DNA from: Hydractinia symbiolongicarpus
Taxonomy: Eukaryota > Cnidaria > Hydrozoa > Anthoathecata > Hydractiniidae
Direction of reading: 5' to 3'
DNA: 64,000 nt
Assembly: GCF_029227915.1 (NCBI RefSeq)
Contig: NC_079875.1
Coordinates: forward strand, 39,825,201 to 39,889,200
In this document: piece by piece, positions 38,175-53,153 of the stretch
Position numbering within the stretch: the stretch's first letter is position 1
Layout of the letters: each line of letters starts with the position of its first letter
The notes under the pieces: generated by a model
Databases searched by the model: none
Seen by the model: only the letters and a program-made list of their open reading frames with translations
What the model was told of the DNA's origin: nothing
Translations under genes and position numbers: made by a program

Positions 38175-41100
38175 GTGGGACCTATCCTAGCCGTTAGCGC
38201 GCGTTGAAGAAAAAGCGACAGTTTCAAAAACTACATTTCATTGACTTTCCAACGGTGTCAGTCCCTTTCACTTACAACGGTTTGGTCACAAATACGTACC
38301 AACATGTATTTAGCGATACTTTTCTGATATTACTAGGTTGCGTTGCTTTTAACTATGAAACGATTGACTGTGGGACTTAATTGAACTAACTTTGGACTGT
38401 CTCCTGATAAATGTGATAAAGGAGACAATTGGACTCCAAGAAATAACATTCTTGTTAACTTGACATGATTGCTGAAACTCAGCGATTACACTGGGCTCTG
38501 TGGTAGCGCTTCATTTAAGGATTAAGATAAAAAAAAGTCACTTTTTTATTGTGGGACCAATCCTAGCCGTTATCGCGCGCTAAAGAAATAGCGACAGTTT
38601 CAAGAACTACATTTCATTGACTTTCTAACGGTGTCAGTCTGTTTGAGTTACAACGGTTGTGTCACATATTCGTACCAACATGTATTTAGCGATATTTTTC
38701 TGATATTACCAGGTTGCATCGCTTTAAACTATGAAACGATTGACTGTGGGACTTAATTGAGCTAACTTTGGACTGTCACCTGATAAATGTGATAAAAGAG
38801 ACAATTGGACTCCAAGAAAAAACATTCTTCTTAATTTGACATGATTGCCGAAACTCAGCGATTACACTGGGCTCTGTGGTAGCGCTTCATTTAAGAATTA
38901 AGATAAAAAAGTCATTTTTTTATTGTTGGACCAATCCTACCCGTTATCGCGCGCTGAAGAAATAGCGACAGTTTCAAAAACTACATTTCATTGACTTTCT
39001 AACGGTGTCAGTCCGTTTGGGTTACAACGGTTGGGTAACATATTCCTACCAACATGTATTTAGCGATATTTTTCTGATATTACTAGGTTTGGATGGCTTT
39101 TAACAATGAAACGATTGACTGTGGGACTTAATTGAGCTAACTTTGGACTGTCACCTGATAAATGTGATAAATGAGACAATTGGACTCCAAGAAATAACAT
39201 TCTTGTTAACTTGACGTTATTGCCGAAACTCAGCGATTACCACTGGGCACTGTGGTAGCGCTTCATTTAAGAATTAAGATAAAAAAGTCATTTTTTTATT
39301 GTTGGACCAATCCTACCCGTTATCGCGCGCTGAAGAAATAGCGACAGTTTCAAAAACTACATTTCATTGACTTTCTAACGGTGTCAGTCCGTTTGGGTTA
39401 CAACGGTTGGGTAACATATTCGTACCAACATGTATTTAGCGATATTTTTCTGATATTACCAGGTTGCATCGCTTTTAACTATGAAACGATTGACTGTGGG
39501 ACTTAATTGAGCTAACTTTGGACTGTCACCTGATAAATGCGATAAAAGAGTCAATTGGACTCCAAGAAAAAACATTCTTCTTAATTTGACATGATTGCCG
39601 AAACTCAGCGATTACACTGGGCTCTGTGGTAGCGCTTCATTTAAGAATTAAGATAAAAAAGTCATTTTTTTATTGTTGGACCAATCCTACCCGTTATTGC
39701 GCGCTGAAGAAATAGCGACAGTTTCAAAAACTACATTTCATTGACTTTCTAACGGTGTCAGTCCGTTTGGGTTACAACGGTTGGGTAACATATTCCTACC
39801 AACATGTATTTAGCGATATTTTTCTGATATTACTAGGTTTGGATGGCTTTTAACAATGAAACGATTGACTGTGGGACTTAATTGAGCTAACTTTGGACTG
39901 TCACCTGATAAATGTGATAAATGAGACACTTGGACTCCAAGAAATAACATTCTTGTTAACTTGACGTTATTGCTGGAACTCAGCGATTACCACTGGGCAC
40001 TGTGGTAGCGCTTCATATAAAAATTAAGCTAAAAAAAGTCATTTTTTTACTGTGGGACCTATCCTAGCCGTTAGCGCGCGTTGAAGAAAAAGCGACAGTT
40101 TCAAAAACTACATTTCATTGAGTTTCTAACGGTGTCAGTTCCTTTCACTTACAACGGTTTGGTCACAAATACGTACCAACATGTATTTAGCGATATTTTT
40201 CTGATATTACCAGGTTGCATCGCTTTAAACTATGAAACGATTGACTGTGGGACTTAATTGAGCTAACTTTGGACTGTCACCTGATAAATGTGATAAAAGA
40301 GACAATTGGACTCCAAGAAAAAACATTCTTCTTAATTTGACATGATTGCCGAAACTCAGCGATTACACTGGGCTCTGTGGTAGCGCTTCTTTTAAGAATT
40401 AAGATAAAAAAGTCATTTTTTTATTGTTGGACCAATCCTACCCGTTATCGCGCGCTGAAGAAATAGCAACAGTTTCAAAAACTACATTTCATTGACTTTC
40501 TAACGGTGTCAGTCCGTTTCGGTTACAACGGTTGGGTAACATATTCCTACCAACATGTATTTAGCGATATTTTTCTGATATTACTAGGTTTGGATGGCTT
40601 TTAACAATGAAACGATTGACTGTGGGACTTAATTGAGCTAACTTTGGACTGTCACCTGATAAATGTGATAAATGAGACAATTGGACTCCAAGAAATAACA
40701 TTCTTGTTAACTTGACGTTATTGCCGAAACTCAGCGATTACCACTGGGCACTGTGGTAGCGCTTCATTTAAGAATTAAGATAAAAAAGTCATTTTTTTAT
40801 TGTTGGACCAATCCTACCCGCTATCGCGCGCTGAAGAAATAGCGACAGTTTCAAAAACTACATTTCATTGACTTTCTTACGGTGTCAGTCCGTTTGGGTT
40901 ACAACGGTTGGGTAACATATTCGTACCAACATGTTTTTAGCGATACTTTTCTGATATTACTAGGTTGCGTCGCTTTTAACTATGAAACGATTGACTGTGG
41001 GACTTAATTGAACTAACTTTGGACTGTCTCCTGATAAATGTGATAAAGGAGACAATTGGACTCCAAGAAATAACATTCTTGTTAACTTGACATGATTGCT

Positions 41101-44100
41101 GAAACTCAGCGATTACACTGGGCTCTGTGGTAGCGCTTCATTTAAGGATTAAGATAAAAAAAGTCACTTTTTTATTGTGGGACCAATCCTAGCCGTTATC
41201 GCGCGCTAAAGAAATAGCGACAGTTTCAAGAACTACATTTCATTGACTTTCTAACGGTGTCAGTCTGTTTGAGTTACAACGGTTGTGTCACATATTCGTA
41301 CCAACATGTATTTAGCGATATTTTCTGATATTACCAGGTTGCATCGCTTTAAACTATGAAACGATTGACTGTGGGACTTAATTGAGCTAACTTTGGACTG
41401 TCACCTGATAAATGTGATAAAAGAGACAATTGGACTCCAAGAAAAAACATTCTTCTTAATTTGACATGATTGCCGAAACTCAGCGCTTACACTGGGCTCT
41501 GTGGTAGCGCTTCATTTAAGAATTAAGATAAAAAAGTCATTTTTTTATTGTTGGACCAATCCTACCCGTTATCGCGCGCTGAAGAAATAGCGACAGTTTC
41601 AAAAACTACATTTCATTGACTTTCTAACGGTGTCAGTCCGTTTGGGTTACAACGGTTGGGTAACATATTCCTACCAACATGTATTTAGCGATATTTTTCT
41701 GATATTACTAGGTTTGGATGGCTTTTAACAGTGAAACGATTGACTGTGGGACTTAATTGAGCTAACTTTGGACTGTCACCTGATAAATGTGATAAATGAG
41801 ACAATTGGACTCCAAGAAATAACATTCTTGTTAACTTGACGTTATTGCCGAAACTCAGCGATTACCACTGGGCACTGTGGTAGCGCTTCATTTAAGAATT
41901 AAGATAAAAAAGTCATTTTTTTATTGTTGGACCAATCCTACCCGTTATCGCGCGCTGAAGAAATAGCGACAGTTTCAAAAACTACATTTCATTGACTTTC
42001 TAACGGTGTCAGTCCGTTTGGGTTACAACGGTTGGGTAACATATTCGTACCAACATGTATTTAGCGATATTTTTCTGATATTACCAGGTTGCATCGCTTT
42101 TAACTATGAAACGATTGACTGTGGGACTTAATTGAGCTTACTTTGGACTGTCACCTGATAAATGCGATAAAAGAGTCAATTGGACTCCAAGAAAAAACAT
42201 TCTTCTTAATTTGACATGATTGCCGAAACTCAGCGATTACACTGGGCTCTGTGGTAGCGCTTCATTTAAGAATTAAGATAAAAAAGTCATTTTTTTATTG
42301 TGGGACAAATCCTACCCGTTATCGAGCGCTGAAGAAATAGCGACAGTTTCAAAAACTACATTTCATTGACTTTCTAACGGTGTCAGTCCGTTCGGGTTAC
42401 AACGGTTGGGTAACATATTCGTACCAACATGTATTTAGCGATATTTTTCTGATATTACTAGGTTGCATGGCTTTTAACAATGAAACAATTGACTGTGGGA
42501 CTTAATTAAACTAACTTTGGACTGTCTCCTGATAAATGTGAAAAATGAGACAATTGGACTCAAAGAAATAACATTGTTCTTAATTTGACGTGATTGTCGG
42601 AACTCAGCGATTACACTGGCCACTGTGGTAGCGCTTCATTTAAGAGTTTAGATAAATAAGTCATTTTTTACTGTGGGACCAATCCTATCCGTTATCGCGC
42701 GCTGAAGAAATAGCGACAGTTTGAAAAACTACATTTCATTGACTTTCTAACGTTGTCATTCCCTTTCACTTACAACGGTTTGGTCACAAATACGTACCAA
42801 CATGTATTTAGCGATACCTTTCTGATATTACTAGGTTGCGTTGCTTTTAACTATGAAACGATTGACTGTGGGACTTAATTGAACTAACTTTGGACTGTCT
42901 CCTGATAAATGTGACAAAGGAGACAATTGGACTCTAAGAAATAACATTCTTGTTAACTTGACATGATTGCCGAAACTCAGCGATTACACTGGGCTCTGTG
43001 GTAGATTTAAGAATTAAGATAAAAAAAGTCATTTTTTTATTGTGGCACCAATCCTAGCCGTTATCGCACGCTAAAGAAATAGCGACAGTTTCAAGAACTA
43101 CATTTCATTGACTTTCTAACGGTGTCAGTCTGTTTGAGTTACAACGGTTGTGTCACATATTCGTACCAACATGTATTTAGCGATATTTTTCTGATATTAC
43201 CAGGTTGCATCGCTTTAAACTATGAAACGATTGACTGTGGGACTTAATTGAGCTAACTTTGGACTGTCACCTGATAAATGTGATAAAAGAGACAATTGGA
43301 CTCCAAGAAAAAACATTCTTCTTAATTTGACATGATTGCCGAAACTCAGCGATTACACTGGGCTCTGTGGTAGCGCTTCATTTAAGAATTAAGATAAAAA
43401 AGTCATTTTTTTATTGTTGGACCAATCCTACCCGTTATCGCGCGCTGAAGAAATAGCGACAGTTTCAAAAACTACATTTCATTGACTTTCTAACGGTGTC
43501 AGTCCGTTTGGGTTACAACGGTTGGGTAACATATTCCTACCAACATGTATTTAGCGATATTATTCTGATATTACTAGGTTTGGTTGGCTTTTAACAATGA
43601 AACGATTGACTGTGGGACTTAATTGAGCTAACTTTGGACTGTCACCTGATAAATGTGATAAATGAGACAATTGGACTCCAAGAAATAACATTCTTGTTAA
43701 CTTGACGTTATTGTCGAAACTCAGCGATTACCACTGGGCACTGTGGTAGCGCTTCATTTAAGAATTAAGATAAAAAAGTCATTTTTTTATTGTTGGACCA
43801 ATCCTACCCGTTATCGCGCGCTGAAGAAATAGCGACAGTTTCAAAAACTACATTTCATTGACTTTCTAACGGTGTCAGTCCGTTTGGGTTACAACGGTTG
43901 GGTAACATATTTGTACCAACATGTATTGAGCGATATTTTTCTGATATTACCAGGTTGCATCGCTTTTAACTATGAAACGATTGACTGTGGGACTTAATTG
44001 AGCTAACTTTGGACTGTCACCTGATAAATGCGATAAAAGAGTCAATTGGACTCCAAGAAAAAACATTCTTCTTAATTTGACATGATTGGCGAAACTCAGC

Positions 44101-47100
44101 GATTACACTGGGCTCTGTGGTAGCGCTTCATTTAAGAATTAAGATAAATAGGTCATTTTTTACTGTGGGACCAATCCTATCCGTTATCGCGCGCTGAAGA
44201 AATAGCGACAGTTTGAAAAACTACATTTCATTGACTTTCTAACGGTGTCATTCCCTTTCACTTACAACGGTTTGGTCACAAATACGTACCAACATGTATT
44301 TAGCGATACCTTTCTGATATTACTAGGTTGCGTTGCTTTTAACTATGAAACGATTGACTGTGGGACTTAATTGAACTAACTTTGGACTGTCTCCTGATAA
44401 ATGTGACAAAGGAGACAATTGGACTCTAAGAAATAACATTCTTGTTAACTTGACATGATTGCCGAAACTCAGCGATTACACTGGGCTCTGTGGTAGATTT
44501 GAGAATTAAGATAAAAAAAGTCATTTTTTTATTGTGGCACCAATCCTAGCCGTTATCGCGCGCTAAAGAAATAGCGACAGTTTCAAGAACTACATTTCAT
44601 TGACTTTCTAACGGTGTCAGTCTGTTTGAGTTACAACGGTTGTGTCACATATTCGTACCAACATGTATTTAGCGATATTTTTCTGATATTACCAGGTTGC
44701 ATCGCTTTAAACTATGAAACGATTGACTGTGGGAGTTAATTGAGCTAACTTTGGACTGTCACCTGATAAATGTGATAAAAGAGACAATTGGACTCCAAGA
44801 AAAAACATTCTTCTTAATTTGACATGATTGCCGAAACTCAGCGATTACACTGGGCTCTGTGGTAGCGCTTCATTTAAGAATTAAGATAAAAAAGTCATTT
44901 TTTTATTGTTGGACCAATCCTACCCGTTATCGCGCGCTGAAGAAATAGCGACAGTTTCAAAAACTACATTTCATTGACTTTCTAACGGTGTCAGTCCGTT
45001 TGGGTTACAACGGTTGGGTAACATATTCCTACCAACATGTATTTAGCGATATTTTTCTGATATTACTAGGTTTGGTTGGCTTTCAACAATGAAACGATTG
45101 ACTGTGGGACTTAATTGAGCTAACTTTGGACTGTCACCTGATAAATGTGATAAATGAGACAATTGGACTCCAAGAAATAACATTCTTGTTAACTTGACGT
45201 TATTGCCGAAACTCAGCGATTACCACTGGGCACTGTGGTAGCGCTTCATTTAAGAATTAAGATAAAAAAGTCATTTTTTTATTGTTGGACCAATCCTACC
45301 CGTTATCGCGCGCTGAAGAAATAGCGACAGTTTCAAAAACTACATTTCATTGACTTTCTAACGGTGTCAGTCCGTTTGGGTTACAACGGTTGGGTAACAT
45401 ATTCCTACCAACATGTATTTAGCGATATTTTTCTGATATTACTAGGTTTGGATGGCTTTTAACAATGAAACGATTGACTGTGGAACTTAATTGAGCTAAC
45501 TTTGGACTGTCACCTGATAAATGTGATGAATGAGACAATTGGACTCCAAGAAATAACATTCTTGTTAACTTGACGTTATTGCTGGAACTCAGCGATTACC
45601 ACTGGGCACTGTGGTAGCGCTTCATATAAAAATTGAGCTAAAAAAAGTCATTTTTTTACTGTGGGACCTATCGTAGCCGTTAGCGCGCGTCGAAGAAAAA
45701 GCGACAGTTTCAAAAACTACATTTCATTGAGTTTCTAACGGTGTCAGTCCCTTTCACTTACAACGGTTTGGTCACAAATATGTACCAACATGTATTTAGC
45801 GATACTTTTCTGATATTACTAGGTTGCGTCGCTTTTAACTATGAAACGATTGACTGTGGGACTTAATTGAACTAACTTTGGACTGTCTCCTGATAAATGT
45901 GATAAAGGAGACAATTGGACTCCAAGAAATAACATTCTTGTTAACTTGACATGATTGCTGAAACTCAGCGATTACACTGGGCTCTGTGGTAGCGCTTCAT
46001 TTAAGGATTAAGATAAAAAAAAGTCATTTTTTTATTGTGGGACCAATCCTAGCCGTTATCTCGCGCTGAAGAAATAGCGACAGTTTCAAAAACTACATTT
46101 CATTGACTTTCTACCAGTGTCAGTCCGTTTGGGTTACAACGGTTGGGTAACATATTCGTACCAACATGTATTTAGCGATAATTTTCTGATATTACCAGGT
46201 TGCATCGCTTTAAACTATGAAACGATTGACTGTGGGACTTAATTGAGCTAACTTTGGACTGTCACCTGATAAATGTGATAAAAGAGACAATTGGACTCCA
46301 AGAAAAAACATTCTTCTTAATTTGACATGATTGCCGAAACTCAGCGATTACACTGGGCTCTGTGGTAGCGCTTCATTTAAGAATTAAGATAAAAAAGTCA
46401 TTTTTTTATTGTTGGACCAATCCTACCCGTTATCGCGCGCTGAAGAAATAGCGACAGTTTCAAAAACTACATTTCATTGACTTTCTAACGGTGTCAGTCC
46501 GTTTGGGTTACAACGGTTGGGTAACATATTCCTACCAACATGTATTTAGCGATATTTTTCTGATATTACTAGGTTTGGATGGCTTTTAACAATGAAACGA
46601 TTGACTGTGGGACTTAATTGAGCTAACTTTGGACTGTCACCTGATAAATGTGATAAATGAGACAATTGGACTCCAAGAAATAACATTCTTGTTAACTTGA
46701 CGTTATTGCTGGAACTCAGCGATTACCACTGGGCACTGTGGTAGCGCTTCATATAAAAATTAAGCTAAGAAAAGTCATTTTTTTACTGTGGGACCTATCC
46801 TAGCCGTTAGCGCGCGTTGAAGAAAAAGCGACAGTTTCAAAAACTACATTTCATTGACTTTCTAACGGTGTCAGTCCCTTTCACTACAACGGTTTGGTCA
46901 CAAATACGTACCAACATGTATTTAGCGATACTTTTCTGATATTACTAGGTTGCGTCGCTTTTAACTATGAAACGATTGACTGTGGGACTTAATTGAACTA
47001 ACTTTGGACTGTCTCCTGATAAATGTGATAAAGGAGACAATTGGACTCCAAGAAATAACATTCTTGTTAACTTGACATGATTGCTGAAACTCAGCGATTA

Positions 47101-47162
47101 CACTGGGCTCTGTGGTAGCGCTTTATTTAAGGATTAAGATAAAAAAAAGTCATTTTTTTATT
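38175..47162. repeat. Satellite array, ggtttggatgg domain (about 24 monomers)
   Basis: Monomers with gttggaccaatcctaccc, cctaccaacatg and the private ggtttggatggc (or ggtttggttggc) occur repeatedly at about 39088, 39837, 40588, 41711, 43577, 45069, 45445 and 46572, and nowhere else in the window. They are interspersed with ccctttcactt-core monomers. A run starting at the agtcacttttttattg variant near 38536 is repeated near 41162 (offset about 2626 bp) for some three monomers and then diverges. No gene is seen. Confidence 0.92.
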
Positions 47163-48286
47163 GTGGGACCAATCCTAGCCGTTATCCCGCGCTAAAGAAA
47201 TAACGACAGTTTCAAGAACTACATTTCATTGACTTTCTAACGGTGTCATTCCGTTTGAGTTACAACGGTTGGGTCACATATTCGTACCAACATGCATTTA
47301 GCGATATTTTTCTGATATTACCAGGTTGCATCGCTTTTAACTATGAAACGATTGGCTGTGGGACTTAATTGAGCTAACTTTGGACTGTCACCTGATAAAT
47401 GTGATAAAAGAGACAATTGGACTCCAAGAAAAAACATTCTTCTTAATGTGACATGATTGCCGAAACTCAGCGATTACACTGGGCTCTGTGGTAGCGCTTC
47501 ATTTAAGAATTAAGATAAAAAAGTCATTTTTTTATTGTGGGACCAATCCTACCCGTTATCGAGCGCTGAAGAAATAGCGACAGTTTCAAAAACTACATTT
47601 CATTGACTTTCTACCGGTGTCAGTCCGTTTGGGTTACAACGGTTGGGTAACATATTCGTACCAACATGTATTTAGCGATATTTTTCTGATATTATTAGGT
47701 TGCATGGCTTTTAACAATGAAACGATTGACTGTGGGACTTAATTGAGCTAACTTTGGACTGTCACCTGATAAATGTGATAAATGAGACAATTGGACTCCA
47801 AGAAATAACATTCTTGTTAACTTGACGTTATTGCTGGAACTCAGCGATTACACTGGGCACTGTGGTAGCGCTTCATAAAAAAATTAAGCTAAAAAAAGTC
47901 ATTTTTTTACTGTGGGACCTATCCTAGCCGTTAGCGCGCGTTGAAGAAAAAGCGACAGTTTCAAAAACTACATTTCATTGACTTTCCAACGGTGTCAGTC
48001 CCTTTCACTTACAACGGTTTGGTCACAAATACGTACCAACATGTATTTAGCGATACTTTTCTGATATTACTAGGTTGCGTCGCTTTTAACTATGAAACGA
48101 TTGACTGTGGGACTTAATTGAACTAACTTTGGACAGTCTCCTGATAAATGTGATAAAGGAGACAATTGGACTCCAAGAAATAACATTCTTGTTAACTTGA
48201 CATGATTGCTGAAACTCAGCGATTACACTGGGCTCTGTGGTAGCGCTTCATTTAAGGATTAAGATAAAAAAAGTCACTTTTTTATT
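47163..48286. repeat. 3-monomer HOR (1124 bp), copy 1
   Basis: Shares with copy 2 the rare variants gattggctgtggg (47350/48474) and cttaatgtgacatg (about 47441/48566). It ends with a ccctttcactt-core monomer. Confidence 0.85.
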
Positions 48287-49410
48287 GTGGGACCAATCCT
48301 AGCCGTTATCGCGCGCTAAAGAAATAGCGACAGTTTCAAGAACTACATTTCATTGACTTTCTAACGGTGTCAGTCCGTTTGAGTTACAACGGTTGGGTCA
48401 CATATTCGTACCAACATGTATTTAGCGATATTTTTCTGATATTACCAGGTTGCATCGCTTTTAACTATGAAACGATTGGCTGTGGGACTTAATTGAGCTA
48501 ACTTTGGACTGTCACCTGATAAATGTGATAAAAGAGACAATTGGACTCCAAGAAAAAACATTCTTCTTAATGTGACATGATTGCCGAAACTCAGCGATTA
48601 CACTTGGCTCTGTGGTAGCGCTTCATTTAAGAATTAAGATAAAAAAGTCATTTTTTTATTGTGGGACCAATCCTACCCGTTATCGAGCGCTGAAGAAATA
48701 GCGACAGTTTCAAAAACTACATTTCATTGACTTTCTAACGGTGTCAGTCCGTTTGGGTTACAACGGTTGGGTAACATATTCGTACCAACATGTATTTAGC
48801 GATATTTTTCTGATATTACTAGGTTGCATGGCTTTTAACAATGAAACGATTGACTGTGGGACTTAATTGAGCTAACTTTGGACTGTCACCTGATAAATGT
48901 GATAAATGAGACAATTGCACTCCAAGAAATACCATTCTTGTTAACTTGACGTTATTGCTGGAACTCAGCGATTACACTGGGCACTGTGGTAGCGCTTCAT
49001 ATAAAAGTTAAGCTAAAAAAAGTCATTTTTTTTACTGTGGGACCTATCCTAGCCGTTACGCGCGTTGAAGAAAAAGCGACAGTTTCAAAAACTACATTTC
49101 ATTGACTTTCTAACGGTGTCAGTCCCTTTCACTTACAACGGTTTGGTCACAAATACGTACCAACATGTATTTAGCGATACTTTTCTGATATTACTAGGTT
49201 GCGTCGCTTTTAACTATGAAACGATTGACTGTGGGACTTAATTGAACTAACTTTGGACTGTCACCTGATAAATGTGATGAAAGAGACAATTGGACTCCAA
49301 GAAAAAACATTCTTGTTAATTTGACATGATTGCCGAAACTCAGCGATTACACTGGGCTCTGTGGTAGCGATTCATTTAAGAATTATGATAAAAAAGGTCA
49401 TTTTTTTATT
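48287..49410. repeat. 3-monomer HOR (1124 bp), copy 2
   Basis: Tandem partner of the preceding 1124 bp. Its last monomer has the ccgttacgcgcg variant, which is also the first monomer of the following 5-mer HOR, so the two HORs overlap by one unit. Confidence 0.83.
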
Positions 49411-50909
49411 GTGAGACCAATCCTAGCCATTATCCTGCGCTGAGGAAATAGCGACAGTTTCAAGAACTAAATTTCATTGACTTTCTAACGGTGTCAGTCC
49501 GTTTGAGTTACAACGGTTGGGTCACATATTCGTACCAACATGTATTTAGCGATATTTATCTGATATTACTAGGTTGCATCGCTTTTAACTATGAAACGAT
49601 TGACTGTGGGACTTAATTGAGCTAACTTTGGACTGTCACCTGATAAATGTGATAAAAGAGACAATAGGACTCCAAGAAAAAACATTCTTCTTTATTTGAC
49701 ATGATTGCCGAAACTCAGCGATTACACTGGGCTCTGTGGTAGCGCTTCGATTAAGAATTATGATGAAAAAAAGTCATTTTTTTATTGTGGGACCAATCCT
49801 AGCCATTATCCTGCGCTGAGGAAATAGCGACAGTTTCAAAAACTACATTTCATTGACTTTCTAACGGTGTCAGTCCGTTTGAGTTTCAACGGTTGTGTCA
49901 CATATTCATACAACATGTATTAAGCGATATTTTTTTGATATTACAAGGTTGCCTCGCTTTTAACAATGAAACGTTGACTGTGGGACTTAATTGAACTAAC
50001 TTTGGACTGTGACCTGATAAATGTGATAAATGAGACAATTGAACTCCAAGAAATAACATTCTTGTTAACTTGACGTGATTGACGGAACTCAGCGATTACA
50101 CTGGGCTCTGTGGTAGCGATTCATTTAAGAATTATGATAAAAAAGGTCATTTTTTTATTGTGGGACCAATCCTAGCCATTATCCTGCGCTGAGGAAATAG
50201 CGACAGTTTCAAGAACTAAATTTCATTGACTTTCTAACGGTGTCAGTCCGTTTGAGTTACAACGGTTGGGTCACATATTCGTACCAACATGTATTTAGCG
50301 ATATTTTTCTGATATTACTAGGTTGCATCGCTTTTAACTATGAAACGATTGACTGTGGGACTTAATTGAGCTAACTTTGGACTGTCACCTGATAAATGTG
50401 ATAAAAGAGACAATAGGACTCCAAGAAAAAACATTCTTCTTAATTTGACATGACTGCCGAAACTCAGCGATTACACTGGGCTCTGTGGTAGCGCTTCGAT
50501 TAAGAATTATGATGAAAAAAAGTCATTTTTTTATTGTGGGACCAATCCTAGCCATTATCCTGCGCTGAGGAAATAGCGACAGTTTCAAAAACTACATTTC
50601 ATTGACTTTCTAACGGTGTCAGTCCGTTTGACTTTCAACGGTTGTGTCACATATTCATACCAACATGTATTTAGCGATATTTTTTTGATATTACTAAGTT
50701 GCATGGCTTTTAACAATGAAACGTTGACTGTGGGACTTAATTGAGCTAACTTTGGACTGTCACCTGATAAATGTGATAAATGAGACAATTGGACTCCAAG
50801 AAATAACATCCTTGTAAACTTGACGATATTGCTGGAACTCAGTGATTACACTGGGCACTGTGGTAGCGCTTCATATAAAAGTTAAGCTAAAAAAAGTCAT
50901 TTTTTTACT
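49037..50909. repeat. 5-monomer HOR (1873 bp), copy 1
   Basis: Begins at the ccgttacgcgcg monomer. The third monomer has the private change catacaacatgtattaagcg (about 49906), which recurs 1873 bp later. Confidence 0.85.
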
Positions 50910-52031
50910 GTGGGACCTATCCTAGCCGTTACGCGCGTTGAAGAAAAAGCGACAGTTTCAAAAACTACATTTCATTGACTTTCTAACGGTGTCAGTCCCT
51001 TTCACTTACAACGGTTTGGTCACAAATACGTACCAACATGTATTTAGCGATACTTTTCTGATATTACTAGGTTGCGTCGCTTTTAACTATGAAACGATTG
51101 ACTGTGGGACTTAATTGAACTAACTTTGGACTGTCACCTGATAAATGTGATGAAAGAGACAATTGGACTCCAAGAAAAAACATTCTTCTTAATTTGACAT
51201 GATTGCCGAAACTCAGCGATTACACTGGGCTCTGTGGTAGCGATTCATTTAAGAATTATGATAAAAAAGGTCATTTTTTTATTGTGGGACCAATCCTAGC
51301 CATTATCCTGCGCTGAGGAAATAGCGACAGTTTCAAGAACTAAATTTCATTGACTTTCTAACGGTGTCAGTCCGTTTGAGTTACAACGGTTGGGTCACAT
51401 ATTCGTACCAACATGTATTTAGCGATATTTTTCTGATATTACTAGGTTGCATCGCTTTTAACTATGAAACGATTGACTGTGGGACTTAATTGAGCTAACT
51501 TTGGACTGTCACCTGATAAATGTGATAAAAGAGACAATAGGACTCCAAGAAAAAACATTCTTCTTAATTTGACATGATTGCCGAAACTCAGCGATTACAC
51601 TGGGCTCTGTGGTAGCGCTTCGATTAAGAATTATGATGAAAAAAAGTCATTTTTTTATTGTGGGACCAATCCTAGCCATTATCCTGCGCTGAGGAAATAG
51701 CGACAGTTTCAAAAACTACATTTCATTGACTTTCTAACGGTGTCAGTCCGTTTGAGTTTCAACGGTTGTGTCACATATTCATACAACATGTATTAAGCGA
51801 TATTTTTTTGATATTACAAGGTTGCCTCGCTTTTAACAATGAAACGTTGACTGTGGGACTTAATTGAACTAACTTTGGACTGTGACCTGATAAATGTGAT
51901 AAATGAGACAATTGGACTCCAAGAAATAACATTCTTGTTAACTTGACGTGATTGACGGAACTCAGCGATTACACTGGGCACTGTGGTAGCGCTTCATTTA
52001 AAAATTAGGCTAAAAAAGTCATTTTTTTACT
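50910..52031. repeat. 5-monomer HOR, partial copy 2 (3 monomers)
   Basis: Follows copy 1 at a constant offset of 1873 bp through three monomers, including the catacaacatgtattaagcg variant near 51779. It then switches to a gactt-atcctagcc, gcgcgctttgaa subtype. Confidence 0.82.
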
Positions 52032-53153
52032 GTGGGACTTATCCTAGCCGTTAGCGCGCTTTGAAAAAAAAGCGACAGTTTCAAAAACTACATTTCATTG
52101 ACTTTGTAACGGTGTCAGTCCGTTTGAGTTACAACGGTTGGGTCACATATTCGTGCCAACATGTATTTAGCGATATTTTTTGATATTACTAGGTTGCATC
52201 GCTTTTAACTATGAAACGATTGACTGTGGGACTTAATAGAGCTAACTTTGGACTGTCACCTGATAAATGTGATAAATGTGACAATTGGACTCCAAGAAAT
52301 AACATTCTTCTTAATTTGACGTGATTGCCGGAACTCAGCGATTACACTGGGCACTGTGGTAGCGCTTCATTTAAAAATTAAGATACAAAAAGTCATTTTT
52401 TTACTGTGGGACCTATCCTAGCCATTAGCGCGCGTTGAAGAAATAGCGACAGTTTCAAAAACTACATTTCATTGACTTTCTAACGGTGTCAGTCCGTTTG
52501 AGTTTCAACGGTTGAGTCACATATTCATACCAACATGTATTTAGCGATAATTTTTTGATATTACTAGGTTGCATCGCTTTTAACAATGAAACGTTGACTG
52601 TGGGACTTAATTGAACTAACTTTGGACTGTGACCTGATAAATGTGATAAATGAGACAATTGGACTCCAAGAAATAGCAGTCTTGTTAACTTGACGTGATT
52701 GCCGGAACTCAGCGATTACACTGGGCACTGTGGTAGCGCTTCATGTAAAAATTAGGCTAAAAAAAGTCATTTTTTTACTGTGGGACTTAACCTAGCCGTT
52801 AGCGCGCTTTGAAAAAAAAGCGACAGTTTCAAAAACTACATTTCATTGACTTTCTAACGGTGTCAGTCCGTTTGAGTTACAACGGTTGGGTCACATATTC
52901 GTGCCAACATGTATTTAGCGATATTTTTTGATATTACTAGGTTGCATCGCTTATAACTATGAAACGATTGACTGTGGGACTTAATAGAGCTAACTTTGGA
53001 CTGTCACCTGATAAATGTGATAAATGAGACAATTGGACTCCAAGAAATAACATTCTTCTTAATTTGACGTGATTGCCGGAACTCAGCGATTTCACTGGGC
53101 ACTGTGGTAGCGCTTCATTCAAAAACTAAGATACAAAAAGTCATTTTTTTATT
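52032..53153. repeat. Satellite array, three monomers before the 7/8/11-mer HOR
   Basis: Two gcgcgctttgaaaaaaaagcg monomers flank one ccattagcgcgcgttgaag monomer. The last ends with cttcattcaaaaactaag, the same end that closes HOR copies 1-3 downstream, so this is probably the tail of an earlier HOR copy. Confidence 0.85.
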
